A stretch of DNA of 64,000 nt, from positions 9,681,962-9,745,961 of the forward strand of contig NC_067208.1 of assembly GCF_026262505.1 (NCBI RefSeq), in the 5' to 3' direction. Position numbers and translations under genes: made by a program. This stretch comes from Trichomonas vaginalis G3 (lineage: Eukaryota > Parabasalia > Trichomonadida > Trichomonadidae). A model generated the notes under the pieces. The model was not told the DNA's origin, ran no database searches, and saw nothing but the letters and a program-made list of their open reading frames with translations. Positions 1-9,230 of the stretch are shown here, in pieces. How positions within the stretch are numbered: the stretch's first letter is position 1; each line of letters opens with the position of its first letter.

Positions 1-530
1 TAGAAACAACTCTTCAAGCTTTTCAAAAAAATAAACGATATCTATCTCGAATATGCAAACCAGTATAACATTGACGAAGGAGAGTACCATCTCGATATTA
101 TATATGACAGGAAAAACGCAACTGTTAAAATCAATAAAATAGAAGACCTTGGAGAAAACGTTTATATTTCTACAAAATATAACAACTTGGCATGGTATAG
201 GTTTTTGAGGATGTTAAATCAGCCTGCAGAATATCCAGTACACCCGGACTTTTATGAAGTCGAAACCCTAATGGAACATATGAAAATGTTTTCGACCCAG
301 ATGCTATTATAGTTCATGCTTCATTTTCTGGTGCGCAAAACTCTTTCTTATGTCTGATGAATGACTTTTACGAAAAACCTACAAAGCTATATGAACCGCC
401 GAGTGGAAGTATTTCAGACTTTCAAGTATGGTTTACTACAGATGGAAGAAAGAGAATAATTCCATTATACCACGCGTTTTACTTAGAACTTAGTTTCATA
501 TACAACTACTATCGAACGGTAAAAATATAA
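1..530 (+). pseudogene. Penton-like minor capsid gene of P1, 3' part, broken
   Basis: The translated piece resembles the last third of the P2 gene at 36,185-37,024. Both share a patch of type I-(V/L)-x-(S/A) followed by a W-x-(D/T)-(M/T) motif and a C-terminal hydrophobic strand. In both elements this gene is the last plus-strand gene before the right terminal repeat, so position supports the match. It would be a small virion protein, possibly the penton or a second minor capsid protein; that role is inferred. The gene enters from outside the window and is broken. Confidence 0.6.
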
Positions 531-533
531 TTT

Positions 534-776
534 TTAATACGGTTGAGGTGTTGGATTTGGTTGCCAACTAGACTGTGGTGCAGGTTCAGGCTGTTGTATA
601 ACAGGAGCTTGTTCTTCTGGTTCAGGGTCTTTAGGTATAATACCAACGAACTGACCTACTCTTTTACCAATATTTTTGACACCGTTCCAAATTCCTCTTC
701 CGACAGATTTTATTCCATTCCATATACCTCTTCCAACATTTCGAAAGAAGTTTCCTATTCTTCCAAAGAAACCCAT
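534..776 (-). CDS. Small Gly-rich amphipathic protein of P1 (minor virion protein candidate)
   Basis: The ORF has 80 codons. The N-terminal half repeats the pattern (V/S)GRGIWNG(I/V)K twice, which would form a basic amphipathic helix. The C-terminal half is rich in Pro and Gln. Such a layout resembles membrane-active or core minor capsid proteins of adenovirus-like viruses (the pVI/pX type), and the P2 protein at 14,664-15,167 has a similar Gly-rich start and basic end. The assignment is by analogy only. The start is the first Met, preceded by T-rich sequence. It lies between the penton-like gene and the small genes of P1, facing the penton-like gene tail to tail. Confidence 0.5.
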   Translation of the reverse strand: MGFFGRIGNFFRNVGRGIWNGIKSVGRGIWNGVKNIGKRVGQFVGIIPKDPEPEEQAPVIQQPEPAPQSSWQPNPTPQPY

Positions 777-794
777 TTTACTATATGTAAAAAT

Positions 795-1155
795 CTAATG
801 TCCACCTAGTCTTTTGCGTTTCCTTCTGAGTTCCATTGCATTCTTTAACTGGAGCTCATACATTCTATTTCTCCTCTGGTAGAAAACATATTCTGGGTCA
901 ACTCCTGTGTTCGCGTCATCTGCATAGAGTTGTTTATATCCCACTTCAGGGTTTGTATAAAACTCTTTCCATCTCATATTTGCATACCATGGTGGCAAAC
1001 CTAACGCAGCGTCATTTGACATGGCAGTTTGCATTTGTACATGTTGGCACTTGACCATAGTTTGCCATTGCAGTTTGTATTCTAACTTCATTTGGAATAT
1101 TCTCTGGGTTTGGTTGTCCAGGTTGCTGTGCATTCGCTAAGTTCTGTGCGTCCAT
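795..1155 (-). pseudogene. Small P1 gene of unknown function, broken
   Basis: The gene begins with MDAQNLAN just behind a TTTTTATCTAA start-proximal motif, the same kind seen at other Polinton genes in this window. Its C-terminal part is basic (ELRRKRKRLGG), and its middle is rich in aromatic residues. I do not recognise the family. It sits in a minus-strand cluster that includes the methylase, with a few tens of bases between genes. A basic tail would suit a nucleic-acid-binding virion protein, but that is a guess. The gene looks broken. Confidence 0.45.
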
Positions 1156-1178
1156 TTAATATTAGATAAAAATATCTC

Positions 1179-1309
1179 TTACGAGTACATATGCTGAACA
1201 TTTGCAGGTATTGGTTCATCTTCATATTCTCTATATCTTTCTGCCACGTCAAATAAGTAAATGACACAATGGAAAAACCTAAAACAAGTAGTCCTATTTC
1301 AAACCACAT
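1179..1309 (-). pseudogene. Very small membrane-anchored P1 protein, broken
   Basis: The predicted peptide starts MWFEIGLLVLGFSIVSFTYL, a single hydrophobic membrane span, followed by a short polar tail. Its start overlaps the end of the methylase gene by 16 bases, which suggests tight packing of the minus-strand cluster. I do not recognise a family. P2 has comparable short one-span proteins at 14,002-14,142 and 15,379-15,675. The gene looks broken in its tail. Confidence 0.4.
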
Positions 1310-2112
1310 TTACTTACCAATAAAATTTCTTTGTTATGACACTTTCTCCGGTTTATAGGACCTCTCTCATATTCTATCTTGTCATATATAAACTCATAGT
1401 CATGTATGTCCTCTAACCATCTCATAACGGTTTCCAAACCACTTTTATCGGATGTAAAGTAAAAGCATGGATGGTTATGTAAAACGTCTAAAGTTTCTAA
1501 AGAGTCTCTCAAAGTCCAGTCTACTTGGTATTGAAAATCATATGTGTTATAGAACGGCGGGTCTACTATAAAGAAAACATTTTCCTTGTCTTTGTATTTT
1601 TCATACAACTCTGTCCAATGACATCTCACAAACTCTATACCCTCAGTATATTTTTCTATGTTCTCTTTGAAAACCTTTGTATAGTTAAGATATAAAACGT
1701 TTGACATAAGTGTTTCAATGTCATGAACTCTTATAGAACCACTATATAATAGTCTAGAAGATATACTATCCCAGTCAATATACTCTGCCTTTTTCAAAAC
1801 CTCTCTGACAGTATTTTTCTTATCTAATGGTATACGTTCCATCTTACCTATAGGTATCTTTTCTTTTAACTCACTCAATATTTTGTTTGTGTCTGGTATA
1901 TGTTTGAGACGGTTCATATAGTTGTCGAAGTCATTGCATATAATCTTTGAGTCTGGGAATACGGTATGGCATAGATGGGATATATAGAAACTTCCACCGA
2001 ACAAATCTACAAATGTTAGACCATTCGGTAGTTTCTTAAGTTCTCTCAATAGAATATCTTTACATCTACTCTTATTTCCAAAGAAGGGTAACGGTGGTTT
2101 TGTAAAATTCAT
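1294..2112 (-). CDS. DNA N6-adenine methyltransferase, Dam/D12 class, of P1
   Basis: The 272-residue protein carries the marks of a D12-class adenine methylase. Near the N-terminus it has LPFFGNKSR (cofactor-loop FxGxK type) and then FVDLFGGSF (the vDLFgGg S-adenosylmethionine motif). The catalytic motif is FFIVDPPFYNT (DPPF variant of DPPY). It would methylate adenine N6 in DNA. Length is normal for the family and the frame is open throughout. It is the gene nearest the right terminal repeat of P1, starting about 30 bases inside it. Methylases are known as occasional cargo of large DNA viruses and Polinton-like elements; no matching restriction enzyme is visible here. Confidence 0.85.
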   Translation of the reverse strand: MNFTKPPLPFFGNKSRCKDILLRELKKLPNGLTFVDLFGGSFYISHLCHTVFPDSKIICNDFDNYMNRLKHIPDTNKILSELKEKIPIGKMERIPLDKKNTVREVLKKAEYIDWDSISSRLLYSGSIRVHDIETLMSNVLYLNYTKVFKENIEKYTEGIEFVRCHWTELYEKYKDKENVFFIVDPPFYNTYDFQYQVDWTLRDSLETLDVLHNHPCFYFTSDKSGLETVMRWLEDIHDYEFIYDKIEYERGPINRRKCHNKEILLVSKCGLK

Positions 2113-2139
2113 TTATATATAATAATAAAAATGTTTTTA

Positions 2140-2419
2140 CCTGAAAAGTGACAGAAAAGGCTTCTCAAAGTATATTTCTTTGGAACGCCCGTAACTTTCC
2201 TTTAGCGACGATAGACTCTTACCTGTCCGGACATAGTTATACTATTTTGAGTCCTCTACCGAAAAGTCAACAGCAACGACTTTCAAAAATTTTAGGGGCT
2301 AGAAGGCACGAAGTGCCTGGAAGGCCCGCTATACCCAAAAAAACCTCATTTTATATAAACTGCATGTTATACTAAACATCTTCAGGGGGCTAGAGGGGCG
2401 CAGCCCTGGAAGCCCCACT
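2140..2419. repeat. Right terminal inverted repeat of P1
   Basis: The stretch 2,148-2,280 matches, in reverse orientation, P3 at about 57,130-57,262 with about 90% identity by eye. The last 60 bases match the P3 terminus at 55,930-55,985. In P3 these two parts are separated by a 300-residue gene, which is absent here. Two small GC-rich palindromes, with cores at 2,305-2,317 and 2,394-2,407, sit inside the repeat. Confidence 0.8.
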
Positions 2420-3360
2420 ACCTTTTTTTTTTTTTTTTTTTTTTTTATATGAAAGTAATTTCACACTTTATATAATGCAATTTTTCTATTTGTAAAATAA
2501 TTTACAAAAAATAAATCCTATTGCATTCAAATATTATGCAAAAGTTTTCTTACACTTTTTTCCTCAATTTTTTGTTAACATATGAAAAATAAGTGATAAA
2601 AGTCGAAGTCTTTACTCGGAATTAATAACAAATTCCCATGAATAACTTAGTAAGGGAGGTAGGCTTACTATCATGTTATAATATTTTTGGATTACCAAGG
2701 AAATTTATTTTGGAATGGAAATTAATTTGGGAAGCAAAGCTTCGAGTTCTTTGATTCCTAGAACACTTCCTTAAAAAATGGTCTGGGCATGACTGTATTG
2801 GCTGTTTCAAGTGGAGAATTTGGGAAGTCAGTTAGATCTTCTAGCTTCCATAGAATGATTTTGAATACTAATTTAATTTTTGAAATAAGTTTTATGATTT
2901 TTAAATGCATTCGATTTTGTCACTTTTTTCTGTTTTTTTTCAATGATTTGTTTTTAAAGATTATTGATACAGTATCTTTTAATATTTAAGTAAAATAGCA
3001 AAATACCCTTTGAAAAACTATTGTCAGACAATATTTTATATTCTCTATATTCATTCATAAAAAAATACGTCTAGTAATGCTCTGCATAAGTGGACAATAA
3101 AGTAATAAGATTACTCTTTTATATAATAGAATGCAATTGCTCATTTATTAAGGATATATTTGTAATCAATTGTGATCTATTTAAGAAAAATAAGAAAACA
3201 GCACCAAATTCATATAGATGCATCTATATATTCTATATTTTATAGCTGCACTATTACAATTGTTGAAACTAAATTCCAATATCTTCCGCTCATTAATTGA
3301 TGAAAAAGTGATAAAAATTTGAGAGGTCATATTAAAAAAAAGTCACTTTTTAATATAGAC
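2420..3360. other. Intergenic stretch, no gene seen
   Basis: A run of 24 T bases (2,423-2,446) abuts the end of P1. The rest is AT-rich with no believable coding sequence; the longest open frames are short and low-complexity. No terminal repeat or structured element was recognised. Confidence 0.6.
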
Positions 3361-3950
3361 TCATTCTAAAAAGAATGCAAAAAAAATTTTAAAATAGGAC
3401 ATTCTTGATAGCTGTCGATCAAGACAAGATTGATATGATAATACTCCGTTTAAAAAAAGTGTTCCATAGAAGTCTAATTGATAAATTACAAAAAGATAAG
3501 TTTGGGCAAAATTTAATCCAATCATTGTAAATCTAAAAGAATCATAAATTCCTTGATATAAAGGATAAATCAATTTCTTATTGTATACATGCATATCTTC
3601 ACCAATGTTTTGATCTTGCAATGTACGCCACGGCCCTGAGTTATAACTACCTTCAACTTTAATATGTTTGGGGTAATCAAAATTACCATCATGGTAAGTT
3701 GAAATTGTGTAATTCGTGACAAAAATTTTGTGTCTTTTGAGTCTAATAACGTACCAAGGATTTGCAATATCATCAGATTCCCAAAACCCGGTCTTGTTAA
3801 TTTTATAAATTGAATTCTTTGAATCTGTTTCCATCCAATTCCCAACAGTTTGAAAAGAAAACTCGTCGTAATAGCTGAAACTATCTCTTTTGTAAAGAAA
3901 TTCAAATATTCCGTGATCTAATTTATGTATAGATCCGTATTTTTCCCAAG
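3361..3950 (-). pseudogene. Discoidin (F5/8 type C)-like host gene fragment, copy 1
   Basis: The reading frame encodes a beta-rich domain of the F5/8 type C (discoidin) kind that is abundant in trichomonads. Key patches are YYDEFSFQTVGNW at the start, ANPWYVIRLKRHKI, NYTIST, IKVEGSY, GEDMHVYN, and FRFTMIGLN near the end. These match copies 2 and 3 downstream (5,605-6,172 and 6,240-6,842). The frame stays open back to about 3,950, where it runs into a hairpin-rich block, so the 5' end is missing and no proper start remains. In related proteins the domain binds ligands or follows a BTB domain; neither is visible here. Confidence 0.65.
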
Positions 3951-5530
3951 TGAGCGGGGTATCTCCAATCCCAGCCCTATCGTCCTCCCAGTGTCAGTTT
4001 TCAATATAAAATCCAAATTTTTTTTGAAAATAAAAATTTCGAGAAATTTTTTTTGATTTTTTTCTTTGATTTCAATAATTCAAAATAAATTTGGGAGTAA
4101 AAAGACACTATTTAATGAATTCATATGAGTGAATGTGGATAAATACTCTCAAAACATACAATTTATCTATTTTTTCTTTATATTATCAACTAATTAGTGA
4201 TAATTTTTTTTGAATCAGATTTTTTTTCTTTAAAAACATAATATATAACACAACAATGATGCACACATACGTATCTACACATCAAAATATAAAGCTTGTT
4301 TTGGTCTGGGCATCCCAACCCAAAATTCTTTAAAAATTGAATAAAATTGAATACTTGGGGCTGGGATACCCATCCCAAAACCGAATTGAATTTTTTGAAT
4401 TAAAGAATATATTTATGTATTTATAATATACATGTGATGTCTATAAAAAATACTAAATTCTAAAAAAAATTCAATTTATTCAAAACGTATACTAAGTGAT
4501 CACTTCATTAGTAGGATCAGCAATCCTACTAAATGGTGAGAACGCCACTAACTAAAAAGGGAGTCCTTGGAGCTCTTGATCTCTTGTCAGTAGAGTTCAT
4601 AATGAGGCATGGCATCTACTGATTAGAGATCAGAGCAATCCTACCTTACCTTCAGGAGCTACAAAGCTCCTAATCGTTACGAGGGGAGCCTTGGAGCTCC
4701 TGAAGCTCATCAGCAGAGGCTATTTACCATTTGGGCCTCTTCTGATGAAAGATGCGAAACACGTCTACGAACCAGGAGCTTCAAAGCTTCTAATCCTTAC
4801 TAAAGGGAGCTTTGGAGCTCCTGAGTCTCCATCAACATAGTCCCAGATGGTAAATGTCCTTTGCTGATGAAAGATGCGAAACACATCTACGAACCAGGAG
4901 CTCCAAAGCTCCTAATCCTTACGAAAAGGAGCTTTGGAGCTCCTGAAACTCCTTTTACTATAAAATAGGACAGTTTTCTTCTGAGGTTCTCATCAAATCT
5001 AAGACTTCAGAAGAAAGCTGTCCTATCAATGTATACTTACACTCTCATGGACTACAAGTGTACAATTTTAAGGCAGAGATTATCCGAGGCCTCTCATCAA
5101 ATGAGGGACCTCGGATAATCTCTACCTTAAGTAGTCAAATAACTTTTCTCACTATTTAGGAACAAAAGAACAAGAGTTGGAGTACTTTAAGGCAAGATTC
5201 TTCCGAAATCTCTCATCGAATGAGAGACTTCGGAAGGACCTTGCCAAATCCTTGAACGCCAATATCCTTGGAACTGAGCTAGAACCAGGGAGAAGTAGCA
5301 TACTATAGAGCACGATGGTAATCTCGGAAATGCTTATATCGCCCCAAGCACAATATTTAAGAAGTCTAACTCATATATACAAGAAGTCAGGCTGAATAGA
5401 TATTGTGCATATGGTTTGCAGAACTCTCATGATATTTAAAATTCATGTTATCCCAAAAAAGGTGACACTTTGGGTGTATCGTCCATCCCAGGGATGCAAA
5501 AATCACATCACCTTGGATCTATAATTTATG
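3951..5530. repeat. Hairpin-rich block A, probable degenerate transposon
   Basis: The block separates two copies of the discoidin-like gene. Its rims carry imperfectly inverted GC-rich motifs (around 3,950-4,000 and 5,462-5,500, both with CCCA..GTGTCA-type sequence). Inside are three near-identical ~50-bp hairpins with CAGGAGCT/AGCTCCTG arms at 4,653-4,703, 4,773-4,823 and 4,895-4,945. Three further hairpins with ~20-28-bp arms follow near 4,965-5,026, 5,073-5,137 and 5,194-5,254. The last two have loops of type CTCTCATNNAATGAG that reappear in element K2. No transposase gene is present. Calling it a transposon is inference. Confidence 0.45.
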
Positions 5531-5604
5531 AAATTGCAGAGAAAGCTAAACTTTTAAAAGTTTTTTTTTCTACATCTTTAAAGCAAATTAATTTAAAAGA
5601 GATT

Positions 5605-6172
5605 TTATTCTAAAATATATACAAGACAATATTTCAGGAGGTTCTTCAATGAGAAGATACTTTGATTAAAGCAAGAGTTATAAGTCAATTTTCCGTTATA
5701 AAACAAAGTTCCAAAGAAATCTAATTGATAAATTAGAAACAGATAGTTGTTCACTAAATTTCTCCCAATCATTGTGAAATTAAATGAATCATAGATACCT
5801 TGATGGAGAGGATAAAATAGTTTTCGATTATATCCATGAAGATCTTCACCAATATATTGTTCTTGTAAAATATGCCAAGGCTCTGATTCATATCTTCCTT
5901 CAACTTTAATTCTTACAGGATAATCAAAGTTTCCATTTGAAATTGTTGATATTGTGTAATTTGTTATAAATATTTTACGTCTATTTAGTTTAATGAAAAA
6001 CCAAGGATTCGCAATATGTGCAGATTCCCAAAATTTGTTATCAGGTATTTTGTAAATTGCTTCTTTGGGATCCCAATTATTATGATTTCCAATAGTTTCG
6101 AAAGAGAATTCGTTGTAATAGTTGGCATGATCCGAATTGTAAAGATATTCGAATATTCCATGATTTAAATTA
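5605..6172 (-). pseudogene. Discoidin (F5/8 type C)-like host gene fragment, copy 2
   Basis: This frame is open over about 188 codons but has no Met near its front, so ORF callers that require ATG miss it. It matches copy 1 along its whole length: YYNEFSFETIGN, ANPWFFIKLNRRKIF, NYTIST, GEDLHGYN, FNFTMIGRN. It ends in a natural stop after a hydrophobic tail. Upstream, on the minus strand, the frame degenerates and the sequence meets copy 3 in opposite orientation about 70 bases away. It is most likely a 5'-truncated family member rather than a working gene. Confidence 0.6.
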
Positions 6173-6239
6173 TTAAATTGCAGTAAGAACTTTTTGGATT
6201 AGATATTATCATATTGTAAACCTCTCAAATAAAATAAAA

Positions 6240-6842
6240 CAACAGTACCAGATTTAAGTGGATTTCCAAAATTCGAATTATGGAATATTTAAATATCTTT
6301 ACAATAAAGACAGTGCCAACTATTATAATGAGTTTTCCTTTAATTCTGTAGGAAATTGGAATAATTATAATCCAAAAGATGCCATATACAAAATTCCTGA
6401 TTCTAAATATTGGGAAACTATTGATGTTGACAATCCTTAGTTTATCGTTAAACTTAAAAGGCACAAAATTTTTGTTCGAAATTACACAATTTCAACGTTC
6501 AGTGCAGGGAACTTTGATTATCCAAGGAAGATAAGAGTTGAGGGATCGTATAACTCTGGACCTTGGAGTGTTTTGCAAGAGCAATATATCGGTGAAGATA
6601 TGCATGGTTATAATCGAAAACTATTTTACCAATTGAATCCTGGAATATATGATGCATTTCGTTTCACAATGATTGGCAAAAATCTTATAAATTACAATTT
6701 ATTTTGTATTTATCAGTTAGATTTCTTTGGCATCTTATATTGGAAAGGGATACTAACTTACAAATCTTGTCCTCTGCAAAATCGTTGTTACATGAAATAT
6801 TTGCCTAATTTGACATTTTTGGTTATATTTATGTTAGAATAA
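6240..6842 (+). pseudogene. Discoidin (F5/8 type C)-like host gene fragment, copy 3
   Basis: It is the head-to-head partner of copy 2, with the same domain on the plus strand. It begins near MDFQNSNYGIFKYLYN and ends FLVIFMLE plus stop. A single in-frame TAG at about 6,438 replaces the Trp of the conserved ANPW patch; the frame is otherwise open across the domain. The upstream Met is probably a chance start, because the domain in copy 1 is open well before the corresponding point. This is a decayed paralogue. Confidence 0.6.
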
Positions 6843-7592
6843 ATTTTTATTAGTTTATTATAATATTTTGAGAACCATTTAATAAATCGTGCATTCAATT
6901 ATCTAGTAATTGAGGTGAAACGTCATTGAATGTCATAACATTGAGGAATTATTGCTTAATTAATTTACAGCAGTATTCCAATAAACTTATTTTCACTGGT
7001 TAATGATAAACCGTCCATTTTATGATATTCTCTGAATTATTTGACATTCTCAAACTTTAGCAAAGAGATAAATAATTTATTATTTGTGAATTTATGTTAT
7101 TTTAAGGGTGCACAGGTGTCGATATGTAAACTACTCAAAATTAACCTTAATCGTGCTGCAATGTGTGGAATGGAAAATTCCTTTTCTGAGGGTGACTTAT
7201 CGTCTCCTGCGTACCTTTAAATAATAAACAGATTATATCAGATTTCCAAGAGATGTTATTTCAAGCCCTTCCAGGTCCATAAAGTTACCAAAAAAATCAA
7301 TGATTGAGTCAGAAAGATGATGGCTCACGCTTAAGTTATAATAGAACCTCACTAAATAAATAAGAAAAAATTGGAGAAAGAGTTTTTTCAAATGTGAAAC
7401 TAAGCATATTTTTCTGACAATATGATGCTAATATTTGTAAGTCATCTGAGTTGCGCGATGTAATTCTGAAATTTTTGCAAATTCGAATTGAGATAAGAAA
7501 TTAAATCTAATATTGATGGTTTCTTTTATATATTCATTCATTCTGTTAATAAATAACGCTTCTTATTGTTTTAAAATTCGATAATAATCATT
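6843..7592. other. Intergenic stretch with a lone TTAA-GGG transposon-like end
   Basis: No gene is seen. At 7,102-7,116 the sequence TTAAGGGTGCACAGG resembles the termini of the TTAA-flanked elements elsewhere in the window (17,545 and 47,508). No matching inverted end was found, so it may be a truncated end or chance. Confidence 0.3.
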
Positions 7593-9085
7593 TTAGGGAT
7601 GCGACGGTTTTACGCCATGACCGTTTAAAAATAGAATAATACGCCATTTTTGGGGCCGAATGGCGGGTACGAAGTAGCCGCCATTCGGCCGAAAGACAAA
7701 AAAATATAAAATTATCGCCGCCCTTTTTTTTCTTTCTCTTTTCTCTTTTTTCCCCTCTTTCTCTTTTTCACTCATTAAAAGTAGTAAGAGAAAAAAATAA
7801 TATTAATTTTTAAAATTTTTATAAAAATAAAAGAAAGTATTATAAGAAATTATTTAGAGATTTATATGGAAAGTGTTAAGAATAATCTGAGGAGTAGTCT
7901 GATGATAGTCTGAGGAGTAGTCTGAGGATAATCTGAGGACTAGTCTGAGGAGTAGTCTGAGGATAATCTGAGGAGTAGTTCGAGAATAATCTGAGGAGTA
8001 GTTCGAGAATAATCTGAGGAGTAGTCTGAGGACTAGTCTGAGGATAATCTGAGGACTAGTCTGAGGATAATCTGAGGACTAGTCTGAGGAGTAGTCTGAG
8101 GAGTAGTTCGAGGATAATCTGAGGAGTAGTTCGAGGATAATCTGAGGAGTAGTTTGAGGACTAGTCTGAGGAGTAGTCTGAGGATAATCTGAGGAATAGT
8201 CTGAGGACTAGTCTGAGGATAATCTGAGGATAATCTGAGGAGTAGTCTGAGGATAATCTGAAGACTAGTCTGAGGATAATCTGAGGACTAGTCTGAGGAG
8301 TAGTCTGAGGATAATCTGAGGAGTAGTTCGAGGATAATCTGAGGAGTAGTCTGAGGATAATCTGAGGATAATCTGAGGACTAGTCTGAGGATAATCTGAG
8401 GACTAGTCTGAGGATAATCTGAGGACTAGTCTGATGAGTAGTCTGAGGACTAGTCTGAGGATAATCTGAGGATAATCTGAGGATAATCTGAGGACTAGTC
8501 TGAGGATAATCTGAGGACTAGTCTGAGGATAATCTGAGGACTAGTCTGATGAGTAGTCTGAGGACTAGTCTGAGGATAATCTGAGGAGTAGTCTGAGGAG
8601 TAGTCTGAGGATAATCTGAGGATAATCTGAGGAGTAGTCTGAGGATAATCTGAGGACTAGTCTGAGGATAATCTGAGGACTAGTCTGAGGATAATCTGAG
8701 GATAATCTGAAGACTAGTCTGAGGATAATCTGAGGATAATCTGAGGAGTAGTCTGAGGATAATCTGAGGATAATCTGAGGAGTAGTCTGAGGATAATCTG
8801 AGGATAATCTGAGGAGTAGTCTGAGGATAATCTGAGGATAATCTGAGGATAATCTGAGGACTAGTCTGAGGATAATCTGAGGATAATCTGAGGATAATCT
8901 GAGGAGTAGTCTGAGGATAATCTGAGGAATAGTCTGAGGACTAGTCTGAGGATAATCTGAGGACTAGTCTGAGGATAATCTGAGGATAATCTGAGGATAA
9001 TCTGAGGAGTAGTCTGAGGACTAGTCTGAGGATAATCTGAAGACTAGTCTGAGGATAATCTGAGGATAATCTGAGGAGGATTAAT
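7593..9085. mobile_element. X2: left part of an X-like non-autonomous transposon
   Basis: The left end reads AGGGATGCGACGGTTTTACG and is built like element X at 38,103. An AGGG terminus is followed by a GC-rich perfect hairpin (7,651-7,688, arms GGCCGAATGGCGG and complement, loop containing ACGAAGT), then a pyrimidine-rich tract, then a long minisatellite. No transposase frame is present. The right terminus was not found; the foldback element at 9,231 may have replaced it. Terminal sequence differs from X, so this is a separate family with shared architecture. Confidence 0.5.
7884..9085. repeat. Minisatellite of 11-12-bp units
   Basis: About 100 tandem units of three main types run without break: GATAATCTGAG (11 bp), GACTAGTCTGAG (12 bp) and GAGTAGTCTGAG (12 bp). 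A GAGTAGTTCGAG variant clusters near the left end and around 8,100 and 8,330. Unit order looks irregular but with local higher-order runs. Mixed 11/12 lengths keep no open reading frame, so this is not a protein repeat. Confidence 0.9.
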
Positions 9086-9230
9086 CTAAGGAGGACTAAT
9101 CAAAGGAGAAATACTCTAAGGTAGAGCAGTTGGATCACTACTCAACCACAATTTACTTTTAACCATTTTTTGAATTCCTATTCAAAATAAAAACGCATTT
9201 TTATATAATTCTCTTATTTATTTTAATTTG

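Larger units (their letters stand above)
1..2419. mobile_element. Polinton/Maverick P1, right end only (fossil)
   Basis: This is the right-hand end of a Polinton that begins before the window. Visible parts, left to right, are the end of a penton-like gene, a small Gly-rich protein, two very small genes, a DNA adenine methylase, and the terminal repeat. The terminus reads 5'-AGTGGGGCTTCCAGG when read inward, starting with AG as is usual for Polintons. The same terminus opens P3 at 55,930, so the two belong to one terminal family; an inner terminal segment is about 90% alike between them by eye. The visible part has about three breaks. The next bases (ACCTTT) would be the target duplication, but the other end is outside the window. 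Confidence 0.85.

Noticed and set aside
2423-2446. Poly-T tract as a tail of a LINE or processed pseudogene
   Set aside because: It directly abuts the Polinton terminus and no reverse transcriptase or processed copy adjoins it.
7593-7775. Open frame of 60 codons at the left end of X2
   Set aside because: It is the translation of the pyrimidine tract and hairpin; not a gene.
7884-9085. Possible CRISPR array
   Set aside because: Units are 11-12 bp without unique spacers; the same holds for the 32-bp arrays in X. These are minisatellites.
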